Assembly (NCBI GenBank): GCA_022813625.1
Contig: JAKLMB010000003.1
Span: 868,001-932,000, forward strand
Source of the DNA: Aaosphaeria pasadenensis
Lineage: Eukaryota > Ascomycota > Dothideomycetes > Pleosporales
DNA length: 64,000 bases
Direction: 5' to 3'
Numbering within the stretch: the stretch's first letter is position 1; each line of letters starts with the position of its first letter. Made by a program: the position numbers and the translations under genes. Positions 22,245 to 33,197 of the stretch are shown piece after piece. The notes below the pieces were generated by a model. That model saw nothing but the letters and a program-made list of their open reading frames with translations, was not told the origin of the DNA and did not search any database.

Positions 22245-24817
22245 ACTGTCGGGTCTGTATGGCGTAACGGCCGATTTATGAAGTAATTGAAGCGGTTGGA
22301 GGAAAGTTTATTAATCAGGGAAGAGACAAACGTGCAGGAGCTTTATGAGAGGAAATGCAAGTGACACAAGGAGAATAGCAGATATAAACGAAGTCACACA
22401 TGGTTCAAAAGCAACAAACTCCCACCTTTAGTGAGGCGAGTTGGGGGGCTCTCTACCGTTTCGAGCTTCCGACAAGTTCTCAGTCGAGACTTGTTCCTCT
22501 ATAGAAAGATTGCCGGAAAAGCTGGGATCAGGGTCAAAAAAGACCACATAGCTGCAGGGTGCTGCATCCGAAATGCTTGAGGGCTTCAAAAATTGTGCAT
22601 GGATCTGGAAGGATCTCCTAGTTCCTGTCTCTTCTGTACAAGCACGAGTTACCCTTGTTGAACGAATGCATGCCCTCTTGGCTTAGCTCGCACTACTTCA
22701 TTGGTATAGCAAGCCTTCGAGAAGGAAGAAACATTGGATAATCAAAAAGTGAAATCCAAATGCATCATTCAACGGTCAGTATTTGTATTTCGTGCCTTCT
22801 TAAGTCTTCCCATCAACAGACGCGACTGAAGTGATGCCCATATTGAAATCATTGGATAGGCACGATGGCTCCGAATGTCAACTGCAAGCGCCGCACACGA
22901 GTCAAGGCGGGAGGAAGCGAGTGTTGAAAGAGTCCGGATTTGATGCACTGCGACGGTAGTGCCTTAAGCTATGAGGATCTGTCTCCACAATGTACAGCAT
23001 GTTGACTCGTTATCGTATGAAAAGACAGCGGGACGGTGCGTGGCTCGGTGAAAATTGCCGTCCCTTCGTATTCAGGGTGCCGCTCTCTTGTTGGGGCAGC
23101 GATCTGCAATGGTAATTTCACATTGTCCGCAGTTTACGAGATTGACGCTTCGTCGAATAACATAGAGGATGTCGTTCTACTTGAAGTATTTTGAAGCGTA
23201 ACTATGATCCACCCTCTTCATGCATCAAGGAAGCCCTTTCCTTTTAAGATTGAAAGTCCGTGAACGACTTTTCAACAACGGAAATTCCAAAAACCTCCCC
23301 AGTCCAGTGTCTCCACACTCCACCATCTCGATGTTGATCCAATCGGACCGACTCCTTCAGGGCCCTTCAGAGAGCCTGGGGCGCTTCGCACTCCCATACA
23401 TACTCCTCCTAGGTCCTGGCCGAGCGAATAGGAACGAAAGGCTCAGCATGCCGAACGGCAACTGCCTCCCGCTTGTCCAAGATCCGACAGAGTGGTCGGC
23501 TAGGAGGATATACCAGTTTTGAACAAGTGCAGTAAACATGGAAATCTGCCTTCTCCAGCTATACAAGTGCGGGTCTGACTGACCTCGAGACGAATCGATG
23601 TATTTACTTGTATTACAATTTGAATGTTGAGCGGAGGGCTATTACAATATGAGCACAATGAGACTTACAATAACTGGACATTGATCAAGAATAGTCTTCT
23701 CCTTTTACTTCGAACGGTTTGCGTACAATGGAATTACGTACAAGCAACCATATCTCCCCCCATCCAAAGCCAGGTCAAGGATTCAGGTCAGGGTCGACCT
23801 TGGCTATTATGGCTAGTGACAACTTCTCGAGTGGTGTGTCTTCAGACTTCACCGCAAGATGTTGCACTTACCGCACACAGCTCGTCTCACTCGACGTCCA
23901 ATGCGGCCAAGGATCGAAGAATACGGCCGGTACCTCTGCCGACCTCCCCTTCACCAGTCAAATATCTTAGAATTTACAACTTATGTGGGACCTGCTGTTT
24001 CATAACAGTTCGTGTCGAAAACGGTCGTTTACTCGTCCGCATTGCACAGTAGTCTATCATCCTTTCTTGCAGGGTTGCGACGCATTTTTGTTCAGTGGGA
24101 CTCCTCCCCATGCTGCTTACTGTGTATGGAGCTCCTCTTCTGATCAGAATCTGCCCCCACAGGGTAGAACTTCGGTGCTTAAGTGGTTCTCTTGGTTGCC
24201 CCCTTAAGCAATGACCCCGTGCTGGCAATCAGTGTCATGGGAATGGTCCATTTGGTACAATGCCTTTGCGCACCAGAGGCAAGAGCCCAGCATTTTCCGA
24301 GTCCCAGAAAAGGTCGGCAAACGCGCAATGGCTCGTGTCCAGCATGACCTGCTGAAGATCGTTGCAGATACAAGTACAGTGTTCTTTGAAAATATGCTCT
24401 CGGCAGGAGAATTTAGTGACTTGTGTCATTCAACGGCCACTTGTACCCGCTACCCGCACCGCCGAACCAGAAAAAGCATGCCAGATCCCCGTCAAATGTC
24501 TTCAATCATCTACTTCGGGACCATCACTTCTTCTCTCGGCCATGACAAGCTGGTAAAGACATTGCACTGACACTGCCAGAACCCTGCGCTTGGTTGGGTT
24601 CCAACTCCTTGCCACTGTCCGCAGACACTTCCCCAAGTTTTGCGCTACATATATCATCGAGACGCCATCCTCGCGAAGTTATCAGGATTAGATAGTACGG
24701 CAGTCTAACCTCACGATCTCTGGATTTCAGCTCCTTCCTCACGGCCTTTCAATTGAATATTATCTCTTTGACTAAGTTTGCAGTGGATTCAAGTGGTTCA
24801 TTGTTTCGCGCCTCATT
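22245..24817. other. Long gene-free region between BVMO and receptor-like gene
   Basis: 2573 bases between two divergent starts. Frames of up to 142 codons occur (for example 23624-24052 plus) but show no recognisable domain, no clear splice continuation and no matching homologue known to me. I found no terminal repeats, transposase fragment or RNA gene. The AT/GC balance is not extreme, so strong RIP-type decay is not obvious. It may hold two long promoters, a lost gene or an unrecognised lineage-specific gene. Confidence 0.4.
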
Positions 24818-26170
24818 ATGGGCGCTTCACCCCTCGAGCAGGCCCTCATTGAGACATGGACTCTCTATGGGTTCGGCACTCTCGCAGTGTTCCTTCGAGT
24901 GTTCTCGCGCACGAGATTAGTGGGATTTGCAGGATATCATGCCGACGACTATCTAATCTGGTTCGCATGGGTAAGTGAACAGTCGTTGTATTCGCCATAG
25001 CGGCTCTAATTGCGCATAGGCATGCTATACAGGAATGACCGTCGCTGCTCACATTGTTGGTGGGACTGGTGATACGTCCCATTTGACGATGGAGCAACGC
25101 CTATCGTTCACCCCTGAACAAGCAGAGGCGCGCCAAAAGGGAACCAAATGGTTCATGGTCGGATGGTTTACCTACATCGGCCTCATCTGGACATTAAAGC
25201 TCAACATGCTCTTCTTGTATCGACGAGTTGTCAGCGTAGTATGGGTTAAAAAATATATCTTGCCGACAATGATATTTGTTGGTATAAGCGGTGTTGCAAT
25301 CTGGATCGTCTTCGCTACAGCCTGCCGCCCATTCCATAAGCTTTGGCAAATTCTACCCGACCCTGGCAGTAAGTTGAAATCCTATCGAGACATCTTGATG
25401 CAGCTAACATGATAAGAATACTGCATGCCCCAAAGTCCAGCATTCTTGATCACTGTCTTGGTCCTCAACCTTATGACGGATGTATGCATCATCCTGATTC
25501 CCATCCCTATCATTCTGCCGCTCAAAATTTCGAGAGCACGCAAGTTCGGACTTCTTCTCATGTTCTGTGCGGGTATTTTCGTCATGTTCGCTGCAGTCCT
25601 CCGAGTCTACTTCGTGCTAGTGGTATGTCAATTCAAACCCCGTTTTCTACCCTCCGGCCTGCTAAGTATTTCATCCAGCTACAAAAGGGAGAAACTGCAG
25701 CTATTTGGTCTTGCCGAGAGGATATCGTTGCAATCATAGTTGGTCAAGCAACAATGATTCGACCTCTTGTCACCAAGCGCTTTTGGACGCATGGAGCTAC
25801 TACAGGCAACGGCAACAGCTACGACTCGTCAGACAAGTACGCATCGCACGAGCTATCCGACCGCGTGCCATCGCAAACGGCATCCTCTCGAATGGGCTTC
25901 CGCAAAGTCAAGGATCCATACAACATGAGTGTTCTAGAGACCAAGGCAAACGAAAGCGAGGAGAATATCATCGATGAACAGAACAAAAACGCCGGTGTCT
26001 CGGTCGTTGCTGCGGTCGCCAAAGCTCCAAGTCAATCAAGCGGGCAGAGCAGTCGTTCTGGGGGCAGGATGAATCGCATACCAGAACAAGGCATCCACGT
26101 CAAGAAAGAGGTCGACATCTCCACTGCGTATGGAAAGCAGGATCATCCCGACAAATGGGCACCAGTGTGA
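24818..26170 (+). CDS. Rhodopsin-domain (SAT4/Pth11-like) seven-helix membrane protein
   Basis: Integral plasma-membrane protein of the fungal rhodopsin-like/SAT4 family, related to the non-CFEM Pth11-type receptors. Exons: 24818-24970, 25020-25368, 25417-25622, 25679-26170; 399 aa. Several hydrophobic helices are visible (LYGFGTLAVFLRVF, ACYTGMTVAAHIVGG, WFMVGWFTYIGLIWTLKLNMLFLYRRV, ILPTMIFVGISGVAIWIVFATACRP, FLITVLVLNLMTDVCIILIPIPIIL, FGLLLMFCAGIFVMFAAVLRVYFVL). Family signatures: RxRLVGFAGYHADDYLI near the N terminus and P-L-K-I-S-R-A-R-K in the last loop. The C-terminal cytosolic tail (about 270-399) is hydrophilic, Ser-rich and variable. No CFEM domain is present. Ligand and signalling partner are unknown; its siting in the oxidative block could reflect sensing of a compound that the block degrades (inference). 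Confidence 0.88.
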
Positions 26171-27305
26171 CCGTAATCAACTGATCTTCTGGTGTCCCCT
26201 TGCACGCCACCAGATCAAAACTGCAAGCAATCCGCCGAAGCATGGTGTTGACCTCATCCACCTGCTCTACAAGGCCATTCAGATGCCGCAGGTAGGCTAA
26301 GAATGTGTTGGCCGAGTACCTCCGCGGGTGAAGGGTGCTGGATGATAGATACATCCTAGGAATGCAGAGTTATAGATTCTGTGAATCTACCATCGGCTAT
26401 ATAGCGTTTCACGTATTAGAGTTTAATAGCCGGAGCAAATAGACATACCCAACTGTTCACTGCCGTTGCAGTGTTATTCGACGCCTGTATTATATAGACA
26501 AAATTTACTTCATACTGCCATTGACAGGATTTACACTTTCGATCGGAGTGCTACATGTACTTCAGTCTGGTGAATGATCTGCATGATCCCTCTCGGTGCC
26601 TCCACTAGTCATCTCTGAAAATTTTTGTGTGCCCCTTATTGAAACTAGATTATGCCGTTTCTATGGTGTATACCACAGCCTTGGGTTATGTGAAGCTAGC
26701 ATTTGATGTAGTCCGACTACGTATAGCGAGAGGCAGCTACGAATACCTGCGTTTGTGAAGTTCCATTACCTACTGATTCTTGTGGTCTGTAGAGCTCAAA
26801 TTAGCTTTTTGTGATTTCACGACCCTTTGCATCCGCACAACATTTAGTACTAGACCATCTAACACGTCTCAAGGTTCATAATGGGATCTACTATGCAAGT
26901 GATCATAATTGTCGGCATGAAGGACCAGGCAACCACATTCCGAGTTCAGTTTGTATTCAACCAACCTTTTCTATCGTTTGTGAATCGATCGAAATCACCA
27001 TAATTGCCCAGTAGCATTCCACCGCATGTTGGCTTGCTATTCGCAATGCTTCTAATCCATTCCTCAGCAAATTTGGTCATGTAATACGATATAAGGGGCT
27101 CAAACCCCCGACTCACCAAAAAAATGACGAGTTTTGTCTTCTGAACAACTGAAGACATCAACTTTTCTATATCTTGTCTTCCTCGGATACCCCTTCACCA
27201 TTATCGGTGTATATTTGAATAACGTCCCAGGGACTCAAGCAAACGTCCCCAAGGCTAAGATCCTTGTCCGGTGCGAGGCGGTATCATCGCCTTTCCGAGA
27301 CAGCA
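26171..27305. other. Intergenic region receptor-like / 3CxxC gene
   Basis: 1135 AT-leaning bases between tandem genes. A GC-stemmed hairpin resembling a tRNA T-arm occurs at about 27092-27109 but has no partner arms. No gene recognised. Confidence 0.4.
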
Positions 27306-27752
27306 ATGAAGCCATTTCGAATGTTTCCCGGGCTACATGCAGACATTGCTGACGAAGTAACCGGCCTAATCCCCTCGGTCTGGTTCAACCCACAGGACTC
27401 TGACGCCGGCTGTCGAAGAAAATATTCGACGCACGTAATGGGCAAATTCTTCTGCCATAACAGATCTTGCCAAACCAAATGTTGGGGTAGCAAGAAAGTG
27501 GCCATATTGATACGAGGATATGATAATCATGGATACAATGCGGTGGTCTATGGTCAGAGGTGCAAGGAGTGCGATCGGCTAGGCAGAATGGTCTTGGATG
27601 AGGACTCGTACGTCGATAGAGTCACGTACAGAATCATGAGATGGGCGGGTGTCGGGGAAATCAGAGACTACGTTGGCGGAAGGGAGGGCCCACCACACGA
27701 GACGGAATACTGCGAAGGCTGCAAGTTAGGTGTATGTCGGGAGGGAGATTGA
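27306..27752 (+). CDS. 3CxxC-type zinc-finger protein
   Basis: Small protein of 148 aa with the zf-3CxxC domain, named for three CxxC pairs and also found in animal receptor-transporting proteins. Cysteine clusters seen: FFCHNRSCQTKCWG (about 57-69), GQRCKECDRLG (about 92-98) and CEGCKLGVC (about 138-146), together with the conserved core KVAILIRGYDNHGYNAVVYGQRC and SYVDRVTYRIMRWAG. It appears complete and intronless; the frame is open upstream but the ATG at 27306 is the first one. Function in fungi is not established. Lies between the receptor-like gene and the nitronate monooxygenase, all on the plus strand. Confidence 0.85.
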   Translation: MKPFRMFPGLHADIADEVTGLIPSVWFNPQDSDAGCRRKYSTHVMGKFFCHNRSCQTKCWGSKKVAILIRGYDNHGYNAVVYGQRCKECDRLGRMVLDEDSYVDRVTYRIMRWAGVGEIRDYVGGREGPPHETEYCEGCKLGVCREGD

Positions 27753-28503
27753 TGATATGGGTGTACAGAACGAACATGAAGACATCAACAACTGAGTGCT
27801 CTTCACAACTCTTGCAACATGTCTACTCACGAAATGTTGAACTGAAAGATCACTACGATATCTAGAGTCGACTAATCAAGACTATTTCAATCTCATGTGA
27901 ACTCTTTTATTCCCACACCAGTGTATCGTTTTAGCTTTCTTAAAAAGATAATGACAGGTACTGAACAGGATTGGATTGTTAGACCTGTGTTGCGATCAAG
28001 CAGCACAAACAAAAGATGTCAGCACAGCGTTCAGGACGCGATATAATTACTCTATAATGCTTCGTGAACTATAGAACAGAGGTGTGGTACGACCCGGCAA
28101 CCGAGGTGAATGGTGAATTCCAAACTGCCTCCAACCAACCTTTTCTAGGGGACTAAAAAATCTGAGAAAACTGCTCTAATGCTATTCTGTCTTCTGTAAA
28201 TTTGTAATTACGTCATTTCTATGGCAAAACCGCCGCTCATTTAACTTTACGACTGAGAGCACATTGGATGGGAATAAGGGCGGCACTTGCGGGTCAGCGG
28301 AATAAGAAACTCCGCATAATTCCGCACGCTTGATATGATAGACATCAACAGCAATTGTGACTCCACTACTGACAATACAAGCGGACTACATCGCTTTGAA
28401 ATCTGGGATGACTTGCCTCTGATCCTATACACAAATATCTCAACAAGTTTCATCAGTTTTATCAAGAACTATATTGCAGTTATACTATTACAAGCCATCG
28501 ACA
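27753..28503. promoter_or_regulatory. Promoter region of nitronate monooxygenase
   Basis: 751 AT-rich bases between tandem genes. Apart from the expected promoter I see nothing definite; short frames lack similarity. Confidence 0.4.
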
Positions 28504-29601
28504 ATGAGCGCGCTTCGGTCGGCTGTGGCGTCTACTGGACGAAGAGCTCGGTATGCCGACATCTTCCCATGGGTAACCTCACCTTTCATTGTTGGGGCGC
28601 CGATGCGCGTAATGGCCGGTCCAAATCTCGCGCTCGCAGTGTCCAGAGCGGGCGGGTTAGGTTTCATGGGCCCTGGTGCAAAAGCACAAGATACAGCAGT
28701 CGATCTCGCAAAAGTCAAAGAGATATTGGAAAGTCAGAGTGCCAATGATGAGAAGTTGTTTACTGCATTTCAGTCCACGAAGCGCCTCCCCGTAGGTGTA
28801 GGCTTCCAGCTCTGGAATGGGGACCTTTCATCTGCTACATCCGCTGTGCAGCAATATCAACCTTGTGCTGCATGGCTCTTTGCTCCACGCAATGGCCAGG
28901 AAGAATTGGATGACTGGGCAGTCAAGCTCCGACAGGCGTCTCCAGGTATTCAGATCTGGATCCAGGTTGGAACCATCAGAGAAGGTGCAGAAGCAGCAAG
29001 TAGCGCACATCGGCCAGATGTACTAGTGATACAGGGGGCAGAAGCAGGTGGACATGGTAGAGCAAAAGATGGGCTGGGCCTCATTTCTCTTCTCCCGGAG
29101 GTTGCTGACAGATTGCGTGAATCTGGAATACCTCTTATTGCCGCTGGAGGTATCGCAGACGGCAGAGGCGTGGCTGCGGCTCTGTCATTGGGAGCAAGTG
29201 GAATTGCATTGGGTACACGATTTCTAGCCTCCAATGAGGCTCGCATCAGTAAAGGCTATCAGGATGAAGTTGTGCGTGCTACTGAAGCTGCTCATTCAAC
29301 CGCTCGAACACACTTGTACAATCATTTACGTGGTACTTTCGGCTGGCCAGATCATTGGAGTCCGCGAGGCATTACAAACATGAGCTGGCAAGATTATATC
29401 GCTGGGATTCCATTCGATGAACTCAAGCAACGTCACGATGTGGCACAAGAATCGGGCGACAAGGGTTGGGGCCCGGGAGGAAGGCTAGCAACGTATGCAG
29501 GCGCAGGTATCGGCTTGATACATAGTGTGGAGCCTGCAGGCGTTCTCGTCCAACGCTTGCAAACCGAAGCAAGAAAGATCTTGTCAGAGCTCGCTCATTG
29601 A
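28504..29601 (+). CDS. Nitronate monooxygenase (2-nitropropane dioxygenase family)
   Basis: FMN-dependent TIM-barrel enzyme that oxidises nitronates (anions of nitroalkanes such as propionate-3-nitronate) to carbonyl compounds and nitrite. Single exon, 365 aa, the usual fungal length. N-terminal barrel start FPWVTSPFIVGAPMRVMAGP with the FMN-contacting GAPM, the active-site loop VIQGAEAGGHGRA with the general-base-region His at about 184, and the phosphate-binding loop IPLIAAGGIADGRGVAAALSLGASGIALGTRFLAS. The start codon 28504 follows ACA and is preferred over upstream in-frame non-ATG extension. Convergent with the CYP505 gene. Together with the nitroreductase at 19.0 kb it suggests handling of nitro compounds by this locus. 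Confidence 0.93.
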   Translation: MSALRSAVASTGRRARYADIFPWVTSPFIVGAPMRVMAGPNLALAVSRAGGLGFMGPGAKAQDTAVDLAKVKEILESQSANDEKLFTAFQSTKRLPVGVGFQLWNGDLSSATSAVQQYQPCAAWLFAPRNGQEELDDWAVKLRQASPGIQIWIQVGTIREGAEAASSAHRPDVLVIQGAEAGGHGRAKDGLGLISLLPEVADRLRESGIPLIAAGGIADGRGVAAALSLGASGIALGTRFLASNEARISKGYQDEVVRATEAAHSTARTHLYNHLRGTFGWPDHWSPRGITNMSWQDYIAGIPFDELKQRHDVAQESGDKGWGPGGRLATYAGAGIGLIHSVEPAGVLVQRLQTEARKILSELAH

Positions 29602-29902
29602 TCGCGATCGTTACTAGTAGCAATAATCAATTTACTGATTTCTGATTCTATCTCCACTTGTTAATGTTGGACTTGAAAAGCAACGAGTCAGATATCTTGA
29701 CAACACAAAAGAGAATCAAGAAAAAATTAGGGCATTGGTCAGTAATTCAATCAGACTATTCAATACAAGGATTGGAGGTGTTCTGGCTTTAGGAATAGTT
29801 TATATTCGTTGAAATGAAAATTCATGAACAGAACCTGAGATAATGTGTACTAAATATACTCCATCAAATTGACCATCTCCTCAAAATTCATGTTTTCAAA
29901 CC
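29602..29902. other. Convergent intergenic region, nitronate monooxygenase / CYP505
   Basis: 301 AT-rich bases containing two 3' untranslated regions; nothing else seen. Confidence 0.5.
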
Positions 29903-32900
29903 TTACGCAAACACATCAGTAGCAAACCTCTCATTCCTCAATCCATCGAACCACTCCTTCACATGTTCCTCCGTGACCTCCTCCCCTCTAACCTCCTCAC
30001 GTTTCTCTTTCGCAATCTTAATGCATATTTTCGAGACACCCTCGCCAACATTCCTATTTCCACAGATGAAGACCTTTCCTCCAGCATTGAAAAGCTCAAC
30101 GACATCCGCGCGGTCGTGGTAAATTCGATCTTGCACGTACTTGCATCCCTCAGAGAGATCCGAAGCGCGCGAGTAAGCGTAGCGTACGGACACTGCGCCG
30201 AGAGCTTCCCAGCGTGCAAGCAGGTCGGAGTAGAGTGCGTCGGTGTCTGGAGAATGACAGCCATAGAACAGGAGGGCAGGAGCGAGGGGTCGTCCAGCGG
30301 CCATCTGGGCGGCACGTTCTTGGATGAAGCCACGGAAAGGAGCGAGACCTGTGCCGGCGGCAACCATGATGATGGGAACGTTCTTGGAGTCTTTGGGTAG
30401 GTGGAAGGACTGGTGAGATGGCCGGACCGAGACGTGTAGTTTGTCGCCTACTGCGAGACTGGATAGATAGGAGGATGCAACTCCGACGAAACGACCTTGA
30501 CCGCTTAGCGCTGGCTGGTCGACAACAGAGTAGGTCAAAGTGACGTTTGAAGAATTCCATAGGGGAGAGGATGAAATTGAATATTGCCGGACACGCATTG
30601 GTGGTTGCATTTGAAGGAACGCCCCTATTGGAAGAGTGATGGTTCGGAATCGTTCAAGAAGATCTAGTACTGAAACACGTTTTTCTGTAATGTCGGTAGT
30701 GAAGTCAGTATCCGAGAGTCGAGTGAGCTCTTTCTTCTCCTTTTCGTCCGATGTGGCATCGATAAGAGCGAGAATATTGCGTTTACTAGCTGGTTGGGCG
30801 AGCTCAATGTACGCGCCGAATACATCAGTGGCAGCAGTGGGGTGCCCTACAGGAAGAGTAGTAGGGCCACCAGAAGACAATGTCAACATACTGTCCCAAG
30901 GAAGACCGAAATATCGCATGGCTCGAGCAACACTTTCTTTTGGGTTCAGGGGAAGGATGGCGAGATAATCGCCTGCGGAGTACGTGATCTCCGAAGGAAG
31001 ACTGATTTCAATGTGACGCTTCTCGGGAATTCCTGGTGCAGACAGCACACTTACTTCCTCGACGCGGGCTTCTCTGACATCCTGTCTCAGATTAGAGGAT
31101 CTCGGCGTAGACACTTCGACATCCAACTTGGACTCATAAGTCTCCCCAGAGGCCTCGGAAGCTCCATATCGTTCACGCATGGCCGGCCAGAACACTTGGT
31201 CTTCCCAAGCCTCGAAGTCGGTGAAGATGTCACCTGCTGCAGCATCTGCGGCCCCGATGGGAGCTATGCGCGATGCGCCTCTCTTTTCAAGAGCATTGTC
31301 GAGGTACTTTGGAATCCTCTGATAAGTCTTCGACCAATCTCGATGCCCGCAACCGAAAACTGAATAGCATACGCCCTGGAGTTCAGACCCTTTCAGATTC
31401 CCAACCCAGTTGACGAAATGGGCTGCATTCTCTGCTGGTTGTCCTTCATATGAGGCGGTGACGATGACAATCGGTTTATTGTTTGGCAGATTATCCTTCC
31501 TGGAGTCCAAAGTATCTACAACCTCAGCACTGAACCCGTGTTTTGCAGCATCGCCTGCCAGGCGGTTCGCAAGTGCCTCACAAGTTCCGGTGTTCGAACC
31601 ATACAGAATGATCAAAGGCTTGCCCTTCGCTCCTGTCGAAGTCGAAACGACCTTGCCCGTTTTCGTTGGTGCTTTGTCCAGCGACGTCGTAGCGAGCACA
31701 CGTTCAAGTGTAGTGGCAGACATATGATTTCGAAGATGGGCTCTCATAAGGAACCCCTTCGGTTTGATCGTCAGTGTCTGTTTGATCTGCAGAATGTACG
31801 AGGGATCGTCCATGGTGAAGTTGAAGTTCTGGAGCAGAATTGCTGTAACCAACAGGGCTTCAAGCCAGGCGAATGGTCGTCCAATGCATGCCCTCATTCC
31901 ATTCCCGAAAGGCTTCCAACAGTTCGGGAATTCTTTGTTACGGCGCTCGAATTCCTCATCCAACATGCGCTCAGGTCGGAATTCTTCGGCGTCTTCTCCG
32001 TACACCAGGGGATCGCGATGGATTTTGTGGAACAATGCTTGGATGGGGGTACCCTTGGGAATAGCATACTTCCCACATAGGATCTCGTCGTTCTTTGGCT
32101 TGAGCCCGATGGCTGGTGCGGTTGGCGATAGTCGGAGTGTTTCTCTCAACACAGCATTCAAATATGGAAGCTTGCTGGTATGCTCAACGGTAATGGGATC
32201 TTTCCCAATGACTTCATCAACCTCTTTCTGTGCTTTCTCATAGGCCTCAGGATTCTTTAGCAAATAGTAAAAAGCGAAAGACAGCATTCCAGACGTTGTT
32301 TCGTGTCCAGCAATAAGAAACGTAATCATGTTGTCCATGACACTTTCTTCGCTCATCTTCTCGCCCGTCTTTGGATCAACGCCATTCAGCATCGCATTGA
32401 GCAAATCTTTCTTGTCTGTAGGGTTCGCCTTTCTAGACTGGATGACGTCCATGCTTGTTTTCCGAAGGAGCTCGATGTCCGCCCAATACTTGCGTGATTC
32501 TTCGCGGTAGAATAGCGACTGTGCGAACGCCCCTCGACGAGCTCGATCTCCCGACGTTTTGAGGAAATCGCTCATTGCCTCCACGAACGGATGTATCGAT
32601 TCCGAATAGTAAGAATTGAACCGGTAGTCCATCGCACACAGAGCAATGGTATCCAGCGTCAGCCTTGTGAAGTCGTCCGTGACCTGGATAACGTGATTGG
32701 GTCCATGTCTCGCCCATTTCATCACCAGCTGTGAGGCGATGTCATGCATCTCGTCGAACATGCTTCGGATGGAAAGAGGGCCGAACGCGGGCATGAGGAC
32801 TCTATGTGCGATTCCCCAATTCTTTTCCTCAGGGCCAAATGATGTGAATAGCCCGTTGTGCGTGCCATTTCTGACTTCTTGCAAGGCGACGGATACTCCC

Positions 32901-33197
32901 TTTTCGAATCTTTCTTCGTCACAGACTTCGTTCATGAGGCTCTGTGATGCGATGATGATTCGCGATTTGCTTCCGATAGATAATGTCCATATGGGTCCTG
33001 TATTGCATTAGACATGGCACGGGAACATATGTAATATAGTGCCTGAACTGATGGAAAGGTATGTACGAACCATATATGTCTGTTAGGTTCATCATTGACT
33101 TGATCGGGTTCTGTGGATCAATATCTGAGATATTTCCAACGAAGGGGAGACCTGGTGGTCCCGGGATAGGCTCGAGTTCTTGCTTTGAATTCGCCAT
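29903..33197 (-). CDS. Self-sufficient P450-reductase fusion (CYP505/P450foxy type)
   Basis: Fusion of a fatty-acid-hydroxylase P450 to its own diflavin reductase, homologous to Fusarium P450foxy and bacterial P450BM3; family members hydroxylate fatty acids at omega-1 to omega-3. Exons on the minus strand: 33071-33197 and 29903-32997, intron 32998-33070; 1073 aa, the expected full length. P450 part (1-470): PIPGPPGLPFVGN, AGHETTSGML (about 272-281), ETLR (about 328), FGNGMRACIGRP with haem Cys at about 413. FMN domain: LILYGSNTGTCEALA (from about 505). FAD domain: RQYSISSSP (about 846). NADPH domain: AAGTGLAPFRGF (about 922) and FYGCHSPDTD. No N-terminal membrane anchor, as is normal for CYP505. 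The large second exon is uninterrupted. Promoter carries a CTCCGATC element shared with the nitroreductase promoter. Confidence 0.96.

Noticed and set aside
23624..24052. 142-codon ORF as a gene in the BVMO/receptor gap
   Set aside because: No domain, no splice-supported extension and overlapping frames of similar length; composition does not look coding.
27092..27109. tRNA T-arm-like hairpin (GGGG, 7-9 base loop, CCCC)
   Set aside because: No acceptor-stem partner, D-arm or anticodon arm could be found at the right distance on either strand.
11724..33197. Classical secondary-metabolite cluster
   Set aside because: No PKS, NRPS, terpene cyclase, DMATS or dedicated transporter is present; only tailoring-type oxidoreductases are seen.
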